Shown: positions 1-6,284, numbered from the stretch's first letter. The stretch: 6,695 bases of DNA from JBBQHM01 sp038323965 (GCA_038323965.1 JBBQHM010000117.1:1-6695); one strand, 5' to 3'. Made by a program: numbers and translations. The notes: generated by a model from the sequence alone, not told the origin.

Positions 1-44
1 CTCTATTCTCTCTTGTGCTGCGTGAGCGCGTGGTGTGCGTTGTC

Positions 45-76
45 CAGCCCCCGGCGGGGCGTGTGGGGGGGGGCTG
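45..76. repeat. GC-rich inverted repeat upstream of yggS
   Basis: The arm CAGCCCCC (45-52) is perfectly complementary to GGGGGCTG (69-76), around a 16-nt G-rich loop. The right arm sits in a run of nine G (65-73), and a run of six C follows at 81-86, so alternative pairings are possible. There is no T tract after the stem, so this is not a normal intrinsic terminator. It lies directly before the likely yggS start at 103. It could fold in a 5' leader, or be the end of an upstream feature outside the window. No convincing promoter is visible in positions 1-102. Confidence 0.4.
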
Positions 77-102
77 CCATCCCCCCTCCCCTAGAGTGGT
101 CT

Positions 103-816
103 ATGTGCATCGCTGAAAATCTGCAGCGCGTGCACGACGCCATCGCGACGGCCGCATCGAAGTCAGGTCGAGCGGTCGATGACGTGGAGTTAATCGCAGT
201 CACAAAAACGCATCCCGCGGAGATCATTCGGGAGGCGATCGAAGCCGGACAAACGTTGTTTGGCGAAAGCAAATTGCAGGAGGCGCGCGCCAAAATGGAA
301 CTGCTGCCTGCGTCGGCGCGCTGGCATTTCATCGGGCACCTGCAAAAAAATAAGGTGCGACATGCCTTGCCGTTGTTTGAAGTTTTTCACAGCGTCGATT
401 CGCTGGAACTGGCGACGGCGATCAACCGCATCGCGGATGAAGCCGGTCATCGTCCACACGTTTTGCTGGAGGTCAACGTCTCGGGCGAAGGGAGTAAATT
501 CGGATTTAAGCCGGAAAAATTGCGCGAGGAAATGGATACTCTGCTCGCGCTTGACCGCATCACGATCGATGGCCTGATGACGATCCCGCCGTTCCATCCG
601 GAGCCGGAAGCGTCGCGTGAATTTTTTGTGGCGCTGCGCGAACTCCGTGGCGAGTTGCAACGCAATGCGGGCGCTCAGCTTCCGCAATTATCGATGGGAA
701 TGAGTGGGGACTTCGCCGTCGCGATCGAGGAAGGGGCGACGCTGGTCCGGGTGGGCACTGCGATCTTCGGTGAGCGCACGAAGTGGCGTGATCGCGTGGT
801 TGTGAACGAGGATTGA
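103..816 (+). CDS. yggS: YggS/PLPBP family pyridoxal phosphate homeostasis protein
   Basis: A 237-aa, single-domain, cytosolic PLP-binding protein of the YggS/YBL036C/PROSC family. The family has an alanine-racemase-like TIM barrel without known enzymatic activity and is implicated in vitamin B6 and amino-acid homeostasis. Visible family marks are the PLP-lysine segment IAVTKT (Lys35), FGESKLQE (53-60), HFIGHLQKNK (75-84), the central LLEVNVSGEGSKFGF (121-135), and the phosphate-binding MGMSGDF (198-204) followed by RVGTAIFG. Length is normal for the family. The frame is open to the left edge of the window. ATG at 103 is chosen because MCIAENLQRV matches the usual N-terminus, and the upstream translation is low-complexity sequence from a GC tract. 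No clear Shine-Dalgarno precedes it. It heads a same-strand run with the DUF971 gene 34 bp downstream. In other bacteria the gene often lies near proC or division genes; that context is not seen here. Confidence 0.95.
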   Translation: MCIAENLQRVHDAIATAASKSGRAVDDVELIAVTKTHPAEIIREAIEAGQTLFGESKLQEARAKMELLPASARWHFIGHLQKNKVRHALPLFEVFHSVDSLELATAINRIADEAGHRPHVLLEVNVSGEGSKFGFKPEKLREEMDTLLALDRITIDGLMTIPPFHPEPEASREFFVALRELRGELQRNAGAQLPQLSMGMSGDFAVAIEEGATLVRVGTAIFGERTKWRDRVVVNED

Positions 817-850
817 TCCCACCGCGACGGCGCGCTAGCCTCGGCTCCTC

Positions 851-1174
851 ATGCGCCTGGAAACAAAAATCGTGCAGGTGATCGGCGATGAGCTGGCGCT
901 CAGCTGGAACGACGGGACCGAGACTTTCATCCAGCTGGAATACCTTCGCCGTGCCTGTCCCTGCGCGGCCTGTGGGGGTGAACCCGATGTGCTCGGAAAT
1001 GTCGATCGACCGCATGTCACCTACGTCGCGGAGAGTTTCGAGATGGTGCGTTTCGACGTCGTGGGAGGCTATGCGATCCAGCCGAAATGGCGCGATGGAC
1101 ACAACACGGGCATCTACAGTTTTCAGCTGCTGCGGCGACTCGGCGCGGTGAATGCTGAAAGGAGGTCATCATGA
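851..1174 (+). CDS. DUF971 family protein (GBBH-like N-terminal domain)
   Basis: A 107-aa protein consisting of one DUF971 domain, the fold also found at the N-terminus of eukaryotic gamma-butyrobetaine hydroxylases. Diagnostic segments are LSWNDGT (17-23), LRRACPCAACGG (32-43) with Cys36, Cys38 and Cys41, and the C-terminal GGYAIQPKWRDGHNTGIYS (72-90) containing His84. The Cys/His set suggests metal binding, as in the zinc site of the eukaryotic domain. No oxygenase domain is present, so it cannot be a hydroxylase by itself. In other bacteria, free-standing DUF971 proteins are often fused to or beside Mrp/ApbC-type Fe-S carrier ATPases. No such partner is visible here. The start lacks a Shine-Dalgarno. 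Its 3' end carries the strong Shine-Dalgarno of the next gene, and the two genes overlap by ATGA, so they are probably co-translated. The family assignment is firm; the role is unknown. Confidence 0.9.
   Translation: MRLETKIVQVIGDELALSWNDGTETFIQLEYLRRACPCAACGGEPDVLGNVDRPHVTYVAESFEMVRFDVVGGYAIQPKWRDGHNTGIYSFQLLRRLGAVNAERRSS
1157..1166 (+). promoter_or_regulatory. Strong Shine-Dalgarno inside the DUF971 gene
   Basis: GAAAGGAGGT lies 4 nt before the ATG at 1171. It equals, base for base, positions 6576-6585, the + strand copy of the 16S anti-Shine-Dalgarno end in this same window, so a 10-nt duplex with the organism's own 16S is possible. It fixes the start of the small exported protein gene at 1171. 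Confidence 0.85.
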
Positions 1175-1632
1175 CTCGGGTTTTGAAATCGGCCGCGCTC
1201 TCGTTCTTTTTCACGCTCTGCCTGACCGCGGCCTGCGTGACGCATCGCCTGCACGCACATTCGACGGCGCCGGCACCGCGCGAACTTTTTACCGCGGTCT
1301 CCGAGCAGGTGAGCGCAATCCGTCGCGCGAATTTTGCGACGGCCTACGGCCAATCTTCCAACGACGTGCAGCAGAAATTCACGCTGCCGCAGTTCGAAGA
1401 GATGGTTCGCCGCCAGTATTCGCAACTTGGAAAGGGCGGACGGATCGAATTCGGTCGCGTCGATGTGGATCACCTCAACGCCACGGTGGAAGCAACGCTC
1501 GTGACGGGCGACGGGCTGGCCGAAAGCTTTGAGTTCGCTCTCGTGGCGGAGGGCGAAGCCTGGAAAGTCAGCGGCGTTCGCGCGATCGGGCTCGCCAACC
1601 AGACTCAGCGCGCGATTGGGATTCGACTGTGA
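1171..1632 (+). CDS. Small exported protein, DUF4864-like
   Basis: A 153-aa protein. The N-terminus has a basic start (Arg3, Lys6), a hydrophobic stretch (about 8-22) and a plausible signal peptidase I site after LHA (27-29). A Cys at 22 follows LTAA, so a lipoprotein is possible but the lipobox is poor. The mature part resembles DUF4864-type, NTF2-like proteins: an opening helix, VSEQVSAIRRANFATAYG (43-60), then FEEMVRRQY (75-83), then strands ending with EGEAWKVSGVRAI (127-139). That layout is typical of small periplasmic proteins of unknown function. The start is set by an ideal Shine-Dalgarno and ATGA coupling to the DUF971 gene. The stop lies only 6 bp from the convergent manA stop, leaving no room for a separate terminator. 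I recognise the family only by resemblance; no function can be assigned. Confidence 0.75.
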   Translation: MTRVLKSAALSFFFTLCLTAACVTHRLHAHSTAPAPRELFTAVSEQVSAIRRANFATAYGQSSNDVQQKFTLPQFEEMVRRQYSQLGKGGRIEFGRVDVDHLNATVEATLVTGDGLAESFEFALVAEGEAWKVSGVRAIGLANQTQRAIGIRL

Positions 1633-1638
1633 GGAGGG

Positions 1639-2613
1639 CTAAGCGGGCAGCGTGATCCGCAGGAGAGTGGCTTGCCCGTCGACAGCTTCGATCATGCGAT
1701 GCGAGGAATTCGCGGGAACCAGAAAGAACTCACCCGGTTGAAAGAGCGATTCGCCGATCTCCACCGCATGGCGCAACGCAACGCCGATCGCAAAACTTGA
1801 AGCGGGAGTGATTTCGCGCGGCGAAGTTAAATCCCATTCCTGGACGTCAAAATATTCGCTCGCAACCAGCGTCTCGTTATCCGGCTGGCGGCGCGATGGA
1901 TCGATGTCGTTAAAATCGATGGAGGCGAGTGATTGCTCGATGTGCAGCTCGCGTTCCTTCCCATCTTCGTCGCGCCGGTTCCAGTCGAAAACGCGGTAGG
2001 TGGTATCGCTATTTTGCTGAACCTCGACGATCAGGTTGCCGCCGCCAATGGCGTGCAATCTTCCGCTTGGGATAATGTGAAAATCGCCAGGCGACGTTTT
2101 CACGCGATGCGTGAGATCGGCGACGTTCCCCAATCGGATCGCCTCTTCGAATTGGCGGCGGCTCGTGCCCGGGCGCACGCCCAGATGTAAAATTGAATCC
2201 GGGTCGGCAGCGGCCACGTACCAGCATTCCGTTTTGGGTTCGCCCCCGAACCGGCTCGCAATTTCGGCGGGCGGATGCACCTGCAACGAGAGCGTTGCGG
2301 CACAATCGAGGAGCTTGATCAGAAGGGGAAAACGAGGCGCGTCCTCGACTTTTCCGAAAAGGTCGGCGCGATGATTCGTCCACAGGTCGTGCAACGTTTT
2401 CCCTCGAAGCGGGCCGGACCGCACGATGCTTTGGTCGTGCGCGCGGTCGACGATTTCCCATGACTCGCCGATGCGCGCGTCTGGGGGAATTGCTTTGCCA
2501 AAGAGCTTTGCCAATTTTTGTCCGCCCCAAACTCGCTCTTTGAAGATCGGCTCGAAGGTGAGGGGACTCAGCGATTCGGGCACGGTGCTGAGATTAGGAG
2601 TTCGCGCGACCAA
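1639..2613 (-). CDS. manA: Mannose-6-phosphate isomerase, type I (class I PMI)
   Basis: A zinc-dependent cupin enzyme interconverting fructose-6-phosphate and mannose-6-phosphate in the cytosol. It supplies mannose for GDP-sugars and exopolysaccharide, or feeds mannose into glycolysis. At about 324 aa it matches the short Bacillus-type ManA. Visible marks are FKERVWGG (24-31), GESWEI (49-54), the zinc ligands Gln111 and His113 in LQVHPP, Glu129 in KTECWYV, His187 in SGRLHAIG, and the signature VEVQQNSDTTYRVFDW (196-211) with the active-site Arg207. The C-terminal jelly-roll half ends in a normal fashion. The start is uncertain: no ATG exists in the open frame. TTG at 2613 gives the longest product, GTG at 2583 is ten codons later, and neither has a good Shine-Dalgarno. 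The conserved domain begins around residue 18 in either case. It is divergent from the vanZ-like gene and convergent with the DUF4864-like gene. Confidence 0.95.
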   Translation of the reverse strand: MVARTPNLSTVPESLSPLTFEPIFKERVWGGQKLAKLFGKAIPPDARIGESWEIVDRAHDQSIVRSGPLRGKTLHDLWTNHRADLFGKVEDAPRFPLLIKLLDCAATLSLQVHPPAEIASRFGGEPKTECWYVAAADPDSILHLGVRPGTSRRQFEEAIRLGNVADLTHRVKTSPGDFHIIPSGRLHAIGGGNLIVEVQQNSDTTYRVFDWNRRDEDGKERELHIEQSLASIDFNDIDPSRRQPDNETLVASEYFDVQEWDLTSPREITPASSFAIGVALRHAVEIGESLFQPGEFFLVPANSSHRMIEAVDGQATLLRITLPA

Positions 2614-2661
2614 TGCAATGCAGTTGAGACGGTGTCGCTCATACGGAAAGATGCATCCAGT

Positions 2662-3147
2662 TTGAACACATTATGGCGCCGTCTCGTCAGGTATTGGATG
2701 CCAATTCTGGGGTGGATGATTTTAATTTTTGCGGGATCGACGGATGCACTTTCGGCTGAGCATACGTCGCGTTTCCTGGTGCCGTTTCTACGTTGGATTG
2801 ATCCGGGAATCTCGCTGCACGCTCTGGCCACGATCCACTTTGCCTTGCGGAAGCTCGGGCACTTTACGGAGTACGCGATTCTGGCGGCGCTGCTTTGGCG
2901 CGCCCTGAAGGTGACGCTCATTTCTCGCGGCAACGCAGCCATCGCGGCGATCGCGTTCTTCGGCGCGGCGATGTTTGCCACGTCCGATGAATTCCACCAG
3001 TCGTTTATTCCTACGAGAACGGCCTCGGCGCATGACGTGGCGATCGATTGCATCGGAGCGCTCGTCGCCATTTTGATTTGCGCGATGTTCGCGGCGCGCA
3101 GAAAGCCGGGCGTCGCGCCGTCACCGGAAATGAAAAAGTGGGCCTGA
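2662..3147 (+). CDS. VanZ-like family integral membrane protein
   Basis: A 161-aa inner-membrane protein with about four transmembrane segments (roughly 12-27, 71-86, 93-108, 128-144). VanZ-like motifs are clear: FAGSTDALS (23-31) after the first membrane segment, RKLGHFTEYAIL (63-74), and DEFHQSFIPTRTASAHDV (109-126), followed by a Gly-containing last helix. The family is named after the enterococcal protein giving low-level teicoplanin resistance, but most members have no known role, so a resistance function should not be inferred. The TTG at 2662 is chosen because it gives the usual short basic N-terminus (NTLWRRLVRYW) and has GGAAAG at 2645-2650 upstream. The next in-frame ATG at 2698 would cut into the first helix. 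The frame is also open upstream to 2518, but that part lies over manA. The last 9 bp overlap the opposite-strand tRNA-Ile gene. Confidence 0.85.
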   Translation: MNTLWRRLVRYWMPILGWMILIFAGSTDALSAEHTSRFLVPFLRWIDPGISLHALATIHFALRKLGHFTEYAILAALLWRALKVTLISRGNAAIAAIAFFGAAMFATSDEFHQSFIPTRTASAHDVAIDCIGALVAILICAMFAARRKPGVAPSPEMKKWA

Positions 3148-3212
3148 CAGGATTCGAACCTGTGACCCTGCGCTTATCAAGCGCATGCTCTAACCAGCTG
3201 AGCTACAGGCCC
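3139..3212 (-). tRNA. tRNA-Ile (anticodon GAU)
   Basis: A 74-nt cloverleaf read on the minus strand. The acceptor stem GGGCCTG/CAGGCCC pairs perfectly. The D arm is GCTC/GAGC, the anticodon arm is TGCGC-TTGATAA-GCGCA with anticodon GAT, and the T arm is ACAGG-TTCGAAT-CCTGT. The discriminator is A. CCA is not encoded (the next bases are C, then five T), so CCA must be added after transcription. The 3' end overlaps the last 9 bp, including the stop codon, of the convergent vanZ-like gene. tRNA-Ile(GAU) is normally found in the 16S-23S spacer; here it is about 3.4 kb from the 16S gene and stands alone. Confidence 0.97.
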
Positions 3213-3223
3213 CGGAGAGCGAC

Positions 3224-3251
3224 ATTCTAGCGATGCACTTAAGCTCCGCAA
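3224..3251 (-). promoter_or_regulatory. Possible promoter for tRNA-Ile
   Basis: On the minus strand, TAGAAT (3224-3229) is a 5/6 match to a -10 box. TTGCGG (3246-3251) is a weak -35, 16 bp upstream. The -10 ends 11 nt before the tRNA 5' end, so the leader would be only a few nucleotides. The -35 also lies in a 6-bp inverted repeat (3245-3250 / 3260-3265). The placement is sensible for a monocistronic tRNA. The 118-bp gap 3213-3330 must also hold the promoter for the M16 operon on the other strand, for which I see no convincing boxes. Confidence 0.4.
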
Positions 3252-3330
3252 TGAGTGAATGCGGAATGGATCACAGCGTTAAAACATTTTCGTCGCGCTT
3301 CTCGCACTCCTGCATAACTTCTGCGCACTG

Positions 3331-4728
3331 ATGCGATTTCCGCGCGATCCATTACTCATCGCCGCTGCTATTTTAGCGATGGACATTAGCGCGCGCGGAG
3401 CGGACCAGCCGGCGCCCACAGCTCCGCCGGTGTCGATTCCCAAAATCGACTTCAAGCATTCGACGCTTGAGAACGGGCTACAGATCTACACCGTGGAAGA
3501 TCACACCAGTCCGACGGTGGCGGTCCAGGTCTGGTATCACGTTGGTTCCAAGGATGATCCGGACGGACGAAGCGGATTCGCGCATTTGTTCGAGCACATG
3601 ATGTTCAAGGGTAACGAGCATCTCTCCGCGGATGCATTTGAGGAGCTCACCGAAAATGTCGGCGGCGAAAACAACGCCTACACTGCGGAGGATGTGACCG
3701 TTTACCATGAAACCGTTCCCTCGAATTATCTTGAGCCGATTCTATGGGCGGAAGCAGAACGGATGTCGTCGCTCGCGCTGAACGATCCTAACTTCAATTC
3801 CGAGCGTGACGTGGTGAAGGAGGAATACCGCCAGCGGGTCGCGGCAAATCCGTACGGAGATTTCAGCATGGCGTTGCCGAAGCTTTCGTATGCGGTGCAC
3901 CCTTATAAACGACCCGGCATCGGCAACATCGCGGAGCTAGACGCCTCGAAACTGGCGGAGGTGACGGCGTTTCACTCCACGTTCTATCGGCCGGATAATG
4001 CGACTCTTATCGTGGTGGGCGATTTCAAACCCGAGCAACTGGAGTCATGGGTAAAAAAATATTTTGGACCGGTGGTGAAGCCTGCCACCGAAATTCCGCG
4101 GGTCACCGCTAAAGAACCAGCGCGCGAGCAGGATCGCCGCGAAGTGATGTACAGCCCGAAGCCGCCGCTGCCGGCATTCGCGATCACTTATCTCGGGCCG
4201 TCCATTCGCGACGAAGATTCCACGGCGCTGGACGTGGCCGATGAAATTTTATCAGGCGGCGCGTCGTCGCGCTTATACCAGTCGCTCGTCTACGAACAGC
4301 AGATCGCCCAGCAGGCGGGATTCAATGCGGACCTGAATGAAGATCTTGGGCTCCTGACTTTCCAGATGGTTCTGGCGAGCGGAAAATCGGTCGCGGACGC
4401 GGAGAAGGCGCTCGACGACCAGTTGAAAAAGGTGCTGAGCGAAGGCGTGACGGACGCTGAGTTAGCGAAAGCCAAGAACCGCTTTCTGACTGGTAAACTT
4501 GTCGGTTTGGAGACCTCCAACGGCAAAGCAAACGCGCTCGGGGAAGCAGCTGTGGTCTATGGCGACGTTAATCGGGTTAATACCGAGCTCGCGAAGATTC
4601 AGGCGATCACGGCGGAGCAGGTGAAGGCCGCGCTAAACAAATATATTGGCGGCAAGAAAAAGGTGCTCCTCGAGTATTTGCCAGAGTCGATGAAGCAAAA
4701 AGAAGTGTCACCGGCACAGAACAAATGA
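3331..4728 (+). CDS. Secreted M16B zinc peptidase, catalytic subunit
   Basis: A 465-aa exported metallopeptidase of the pitrilysin/processing-peptidase family (M16). The N-terminus is a signal peptide (hydrophobic about 8-17, likely cut near ARG-A, 21-24), so it acts in the periplasm or at the envelope. The first M16 domain (about 40-250) carries the inverted zinc motif HLFEH (85-89), with Glu88 as the expected base and His85 and His89 as ligands. The third ligand, Glu165, lies in ERDVVKEE (158-165), at the expected distance. FEHMMFKG and GGENNAYTAEDVTVYHE (111-127) are typical. The second domain (about 270-450) lacks the substrate-contacting Arg/Tyr pair: the equivalent positions read Val320 and Gln327. 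That fits a subunit needing the partner encoded immediately downstream, whose start codon overlaps this stop (ATGA). No Shine-Dalgarno precedes the ATG at 3331; the next in-frame ATG would destroy the signal peptide. Substrate unknown; peptides from periplasmic proteolysis are a reasonable guess. Confidence 0.93.
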   Translation: MRFPRDPLLIAAAILAMDISARGADQPAPTAPPVSIPKIDFKHSTLENGLQIYTVEDHTSPTVAVQVWYHVGSKDDPDGRSGFAHLFEHMMFKGNEHLSADAFEELTENVGGENNAYTAEDVTVYHETVPSNYLEPILWAEAERMSSLALNDPNFNSERDVVKEEYRQRVAANPYGDFSMALPKLSYAVHPYKRPGIGNIAELDASKLAEVTAFHSTFYRPDNATLIVVGDFKPEQLESWVKKYFGPVVKPATEIPRVTAKEPAREQDRREVMYSPKPPLPAFAITYLGPSIRDEDSTALDVADEILSGGASSRLYQSLVYEQQIAQQAGFNADLNEDLGLLTFQMVLASGKSVADAEKALDDQLKKVLSEGVTDAELAKAKNRFLTGKLVGLETSNGKANALGEAAVVYGDVNRVNTELAKIQAITAEQVKAALNKYIGGKKKVLLEYLPESMKQKEVSPAQNK

Positions 4729-6185
4729 CCTCATTTCGCGTTTTATTTTTTGGAGTGATGGCGATGGGGATCGTTTCGTCCGCATGGGCGATTGGCGGGG
4801 TGGACAAAGCGCCGGCGCCATCAGCTCCACATCAGGCGACGTTCACCAAACCGAAGGAAACGAAACTGGATAACGGCTTGCGCGTGATTGTGGCGGAGCG
4901 GCCCGGACTTCCGCTCCTCGCGGCGGAATTGCTCGTGCGCAGTGGGTCGGAGATCGATCCGCCAGATCGCGCAGGGACCGCGAGCATGACCGGAACCTTG
5001 TTGACCAAAGGAACGGAGAAGATGTCCGCGCCCGAGATCGCAGCGGCGATCGAATCGCTCGGCGGAACGATTGCATCCGGCGCATCGTGGGATTCTGCGA
5101 CCGCGGTCGTCGCGGTGATGTCGGATAAGGCTGAGCCCGCGCTCGGTATTCTCGCCGATGTGGTGCTGCACCCGACGTTCAAAGCAGAGGAGATCGATCG
5201 GCTGAAAAAACAGGCGCTGGACGGCCTGCAAGTCGCGATGCAACAGCCGGGCGCACTCGCTGGGCTGGCACGGCCGCGAATTCTTTTTGGCCAGAGCGGT
5301 TATGGGCATCAAAGCGGTGGAACGATCGAAAGCGTGCAGGCGATCCAACGCGACGACGTACTGAAAGTTTATCACGAAAGTTTTCGACCGAACAACGCTG
5401 CGCTCATTCTGGTGGGTGATGTCACGCTCGAGAAGGGCAGGGCATTTGCGCAGAAATTTTTTGGCGAGTGGAAAGCAGAAACTAGTGCGCAGGAGACTCG
5501 TGCGCCGGGGGCAGGGGTTGAGAAAAGTTGGAAGCCGGTGAATCTCGTGATCGATATGCCTCAGGCGGGGCAAGCCGCAGTGAGTGTGTGCAAGCCTGCG
5601 ATCAAGCGGTCGTCGCCCGATTTTTATGCGGGTATTGTCGCGAACGCCGCACTCGGTAATGGATTTGCATCGCGCTTAAACCGCGAGATTCGGATTAAGC
5701 GTGGACTGAGCTACGGGGCGCGCAGCGCATTGGAGCCGCGGCGTAACACGGGTCCGTTTGTGGCGTCGGCTCAAACCAAAAACGAGTCTGCCGCCGAGGT
5801 GGCGAAGTTGATGGAAGGCGAATTGAAACGTCTCGCGTCCGAGCCGGTGCAGGGTGATGAGTTGAAGTCGCGGCAGGCGATGCTGACTGGCAACTACGCG
5901 CGCACGATGGAGACCAATCAGGGGGTGGCCGGCGAGATCGCGGGGCTGGCGGTGTACGAATTGCCGATCGAAACACTGGATAAATTTGTTTCGTTGATCA
6001 ACGCCGTGAGCGCGGCCGACGCGACGGCGTTTTCCAAGAAATACTTTTCGGAGCCAGGAAGCGTGGTGATCGCGGGCAAAGCCCCGGCCTTCATCGAGGC
6101 CCTGAAGAAAGATCTGCCGGACGTGAAAGTGATCGCGCAAAGCGATCTTGATCTGAACCGGCCGGACCTGACGAAGGCCAGGTAG
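4725..6185 (+). CDS. Secreted M16B peptidase-like subunit, no zinc site, R/Y pair present
   Basis: A 486-aa exported M16 homologue. A signal peptide (hydrophobic 5-21) ends with a good site after SAWA (19-22). The first domain starts at KLDNGLRVIVAERPG (47-61). Where active members have HxxEH, this one reads RAGTASMTGTLLTKGTE (82-98), with no His or Glu of the zinc motif, so it cannot bind the metal there. The second domain keeps the C-terminal signature FASRLNREIRIKRGLSYGA (314-332), with Arg323 and Tyr330 spaced seven apart like the Arg/Tyr pair of insulin-degrading enzyme. It should be the substrate-binding, non-catalytic partner of the upstream subunit, as in the two-subunit M16B enzyme described from Sphingomonas. 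The gene overlaps the catalytic subunit by 4 bp, which favours balanced synthesis. Its stop lies 11 bp before the 3' end of the convergent tRNA-Ala. The heterodimer is inferred; the motif split is seen directly. Confidence 0.93.
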   Translation: MTSFRVLFFGVMAMGIVSSAWAIGGVDKAPAPSAPHQATFTKPKETKLDNGLRVIVAERPGLPLLAAELLVRSGSEIDPPDRAGTASMTGTLLTKGTEKMSAPEIAAAIESLGGTIASGASWDSATAVVAVMSDKAEPALGILADVVLHPTFKAEEIDRLKKQALDGLQVAMQQPGALAGLARPRILFGQSGYGHQSGGTIESVQAIQRDDVLKVYHESFRPNNAALILVGDVTLEKGRAFAQKFFGEWKAETSAQETRAPGAGVEKSWKPVNLVIDMPQAGQAAVSVCKPAIKRSSPDFYAGIVANAALGNGFASRLNREIRIKRGLSYGARSALEPRRNTGPFVASAQTKNESAAEVAKLMEGELKRLASEPVQGDELKSRQAMLTGNYARTMETNQGVAGEIAGLAVYELPIETLDKFVSLINAVSAADATAFSKKYFSEPGSVVIAGKAPAFIEALKKDLPDVKVIAQSDLDLNRPDLTKAR

Positions 6186-6196
6186 GGTCGAAGAAG

Positions 6197-6269
6197 TGGA
6201 GGCATGGGGATTCGAACCCCAGACATCCAGCTTGCAAAGCTGGCGCTCTACCAACTGAGCTATACCCCC
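6197..6269 (-). tRNA. tRNA-Ala (anticodon UGC)
   Basis: A 73-nt cloverleaf on the minus strand. The acceptor stem GGGGGTA/TGCCTCC includes two G-U pairs. The D arm is GCTC/GAGC, the anticodon arm is CCAGC-TTTGCAA-GCTGG with anticodon TGC, and the T arm is TGGGG-TTCGAAT-CCCCA. The discriminator is A. CCA is not encoded. This is the tRNA usually found in the 16S-23S spacer, and it is indeed the next gene after 16S on the same strand. However, a strong terminator (6340-6375) stands between them, and the M16 operon, not tRNA-Ile or 23S, follows. Confidence 0.97.
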
Positions 6270-6284
6270 GTTACCCGAAGTGCC

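Noticed and set aside
13..102. N-terminal extension of the yggS frame to the left edge
   Set aside because: The translation comes from a GC homopolymer region and has no family similarity; ATG at 103 gives the normal N-terminus and length.
560..1102. 180-aa minus-strand open frame over yggS and the DUF971 gene
   Set aside because: Both sense-strand genes have clear family motifs; this translation has none.
2518..2661. Longer vanZ-like protein starting inside manA
   Set aside because: This part lies antisense to conserved manA sequence, is hydrophilic and unlike VanZ N-termini; TTG at 2662 fits better.
3133..3138. T5 run after tRNA-Ile as an intrinsic terminator
   Set aside because: It follows the acceptor stem directly, with no dedicated GC hairpin; the run is short and may be chance, so it is not listed as a terminator.
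3048..3230. 60-aa plus-strand frame ending with a GFEPVTLRLSSACSNQLSYRP-like string
   Set aside because: Typical spurious translation of the antisense of a tRNA gene, here tRNA-Ile.
3313..3318. CATAAC as a -10 box for the M16 operon
   Set aside because: Only 4/6 matches, no acceptable -35 at the right distance, and it would place the start almost at the ATG.
4821..5573. 250-aa minus-strand open frame
   Set aside because: A shadow of the second M16 gene; Arg/His/Pro-rich composition, no domain.
6131..6147. GATCGC/GCGATC inverted repeat
   Set aside because: Lies within the M16 coding sequence, short, without a T tract; GCGATC-type strings are frequent across the window's coding DNA.
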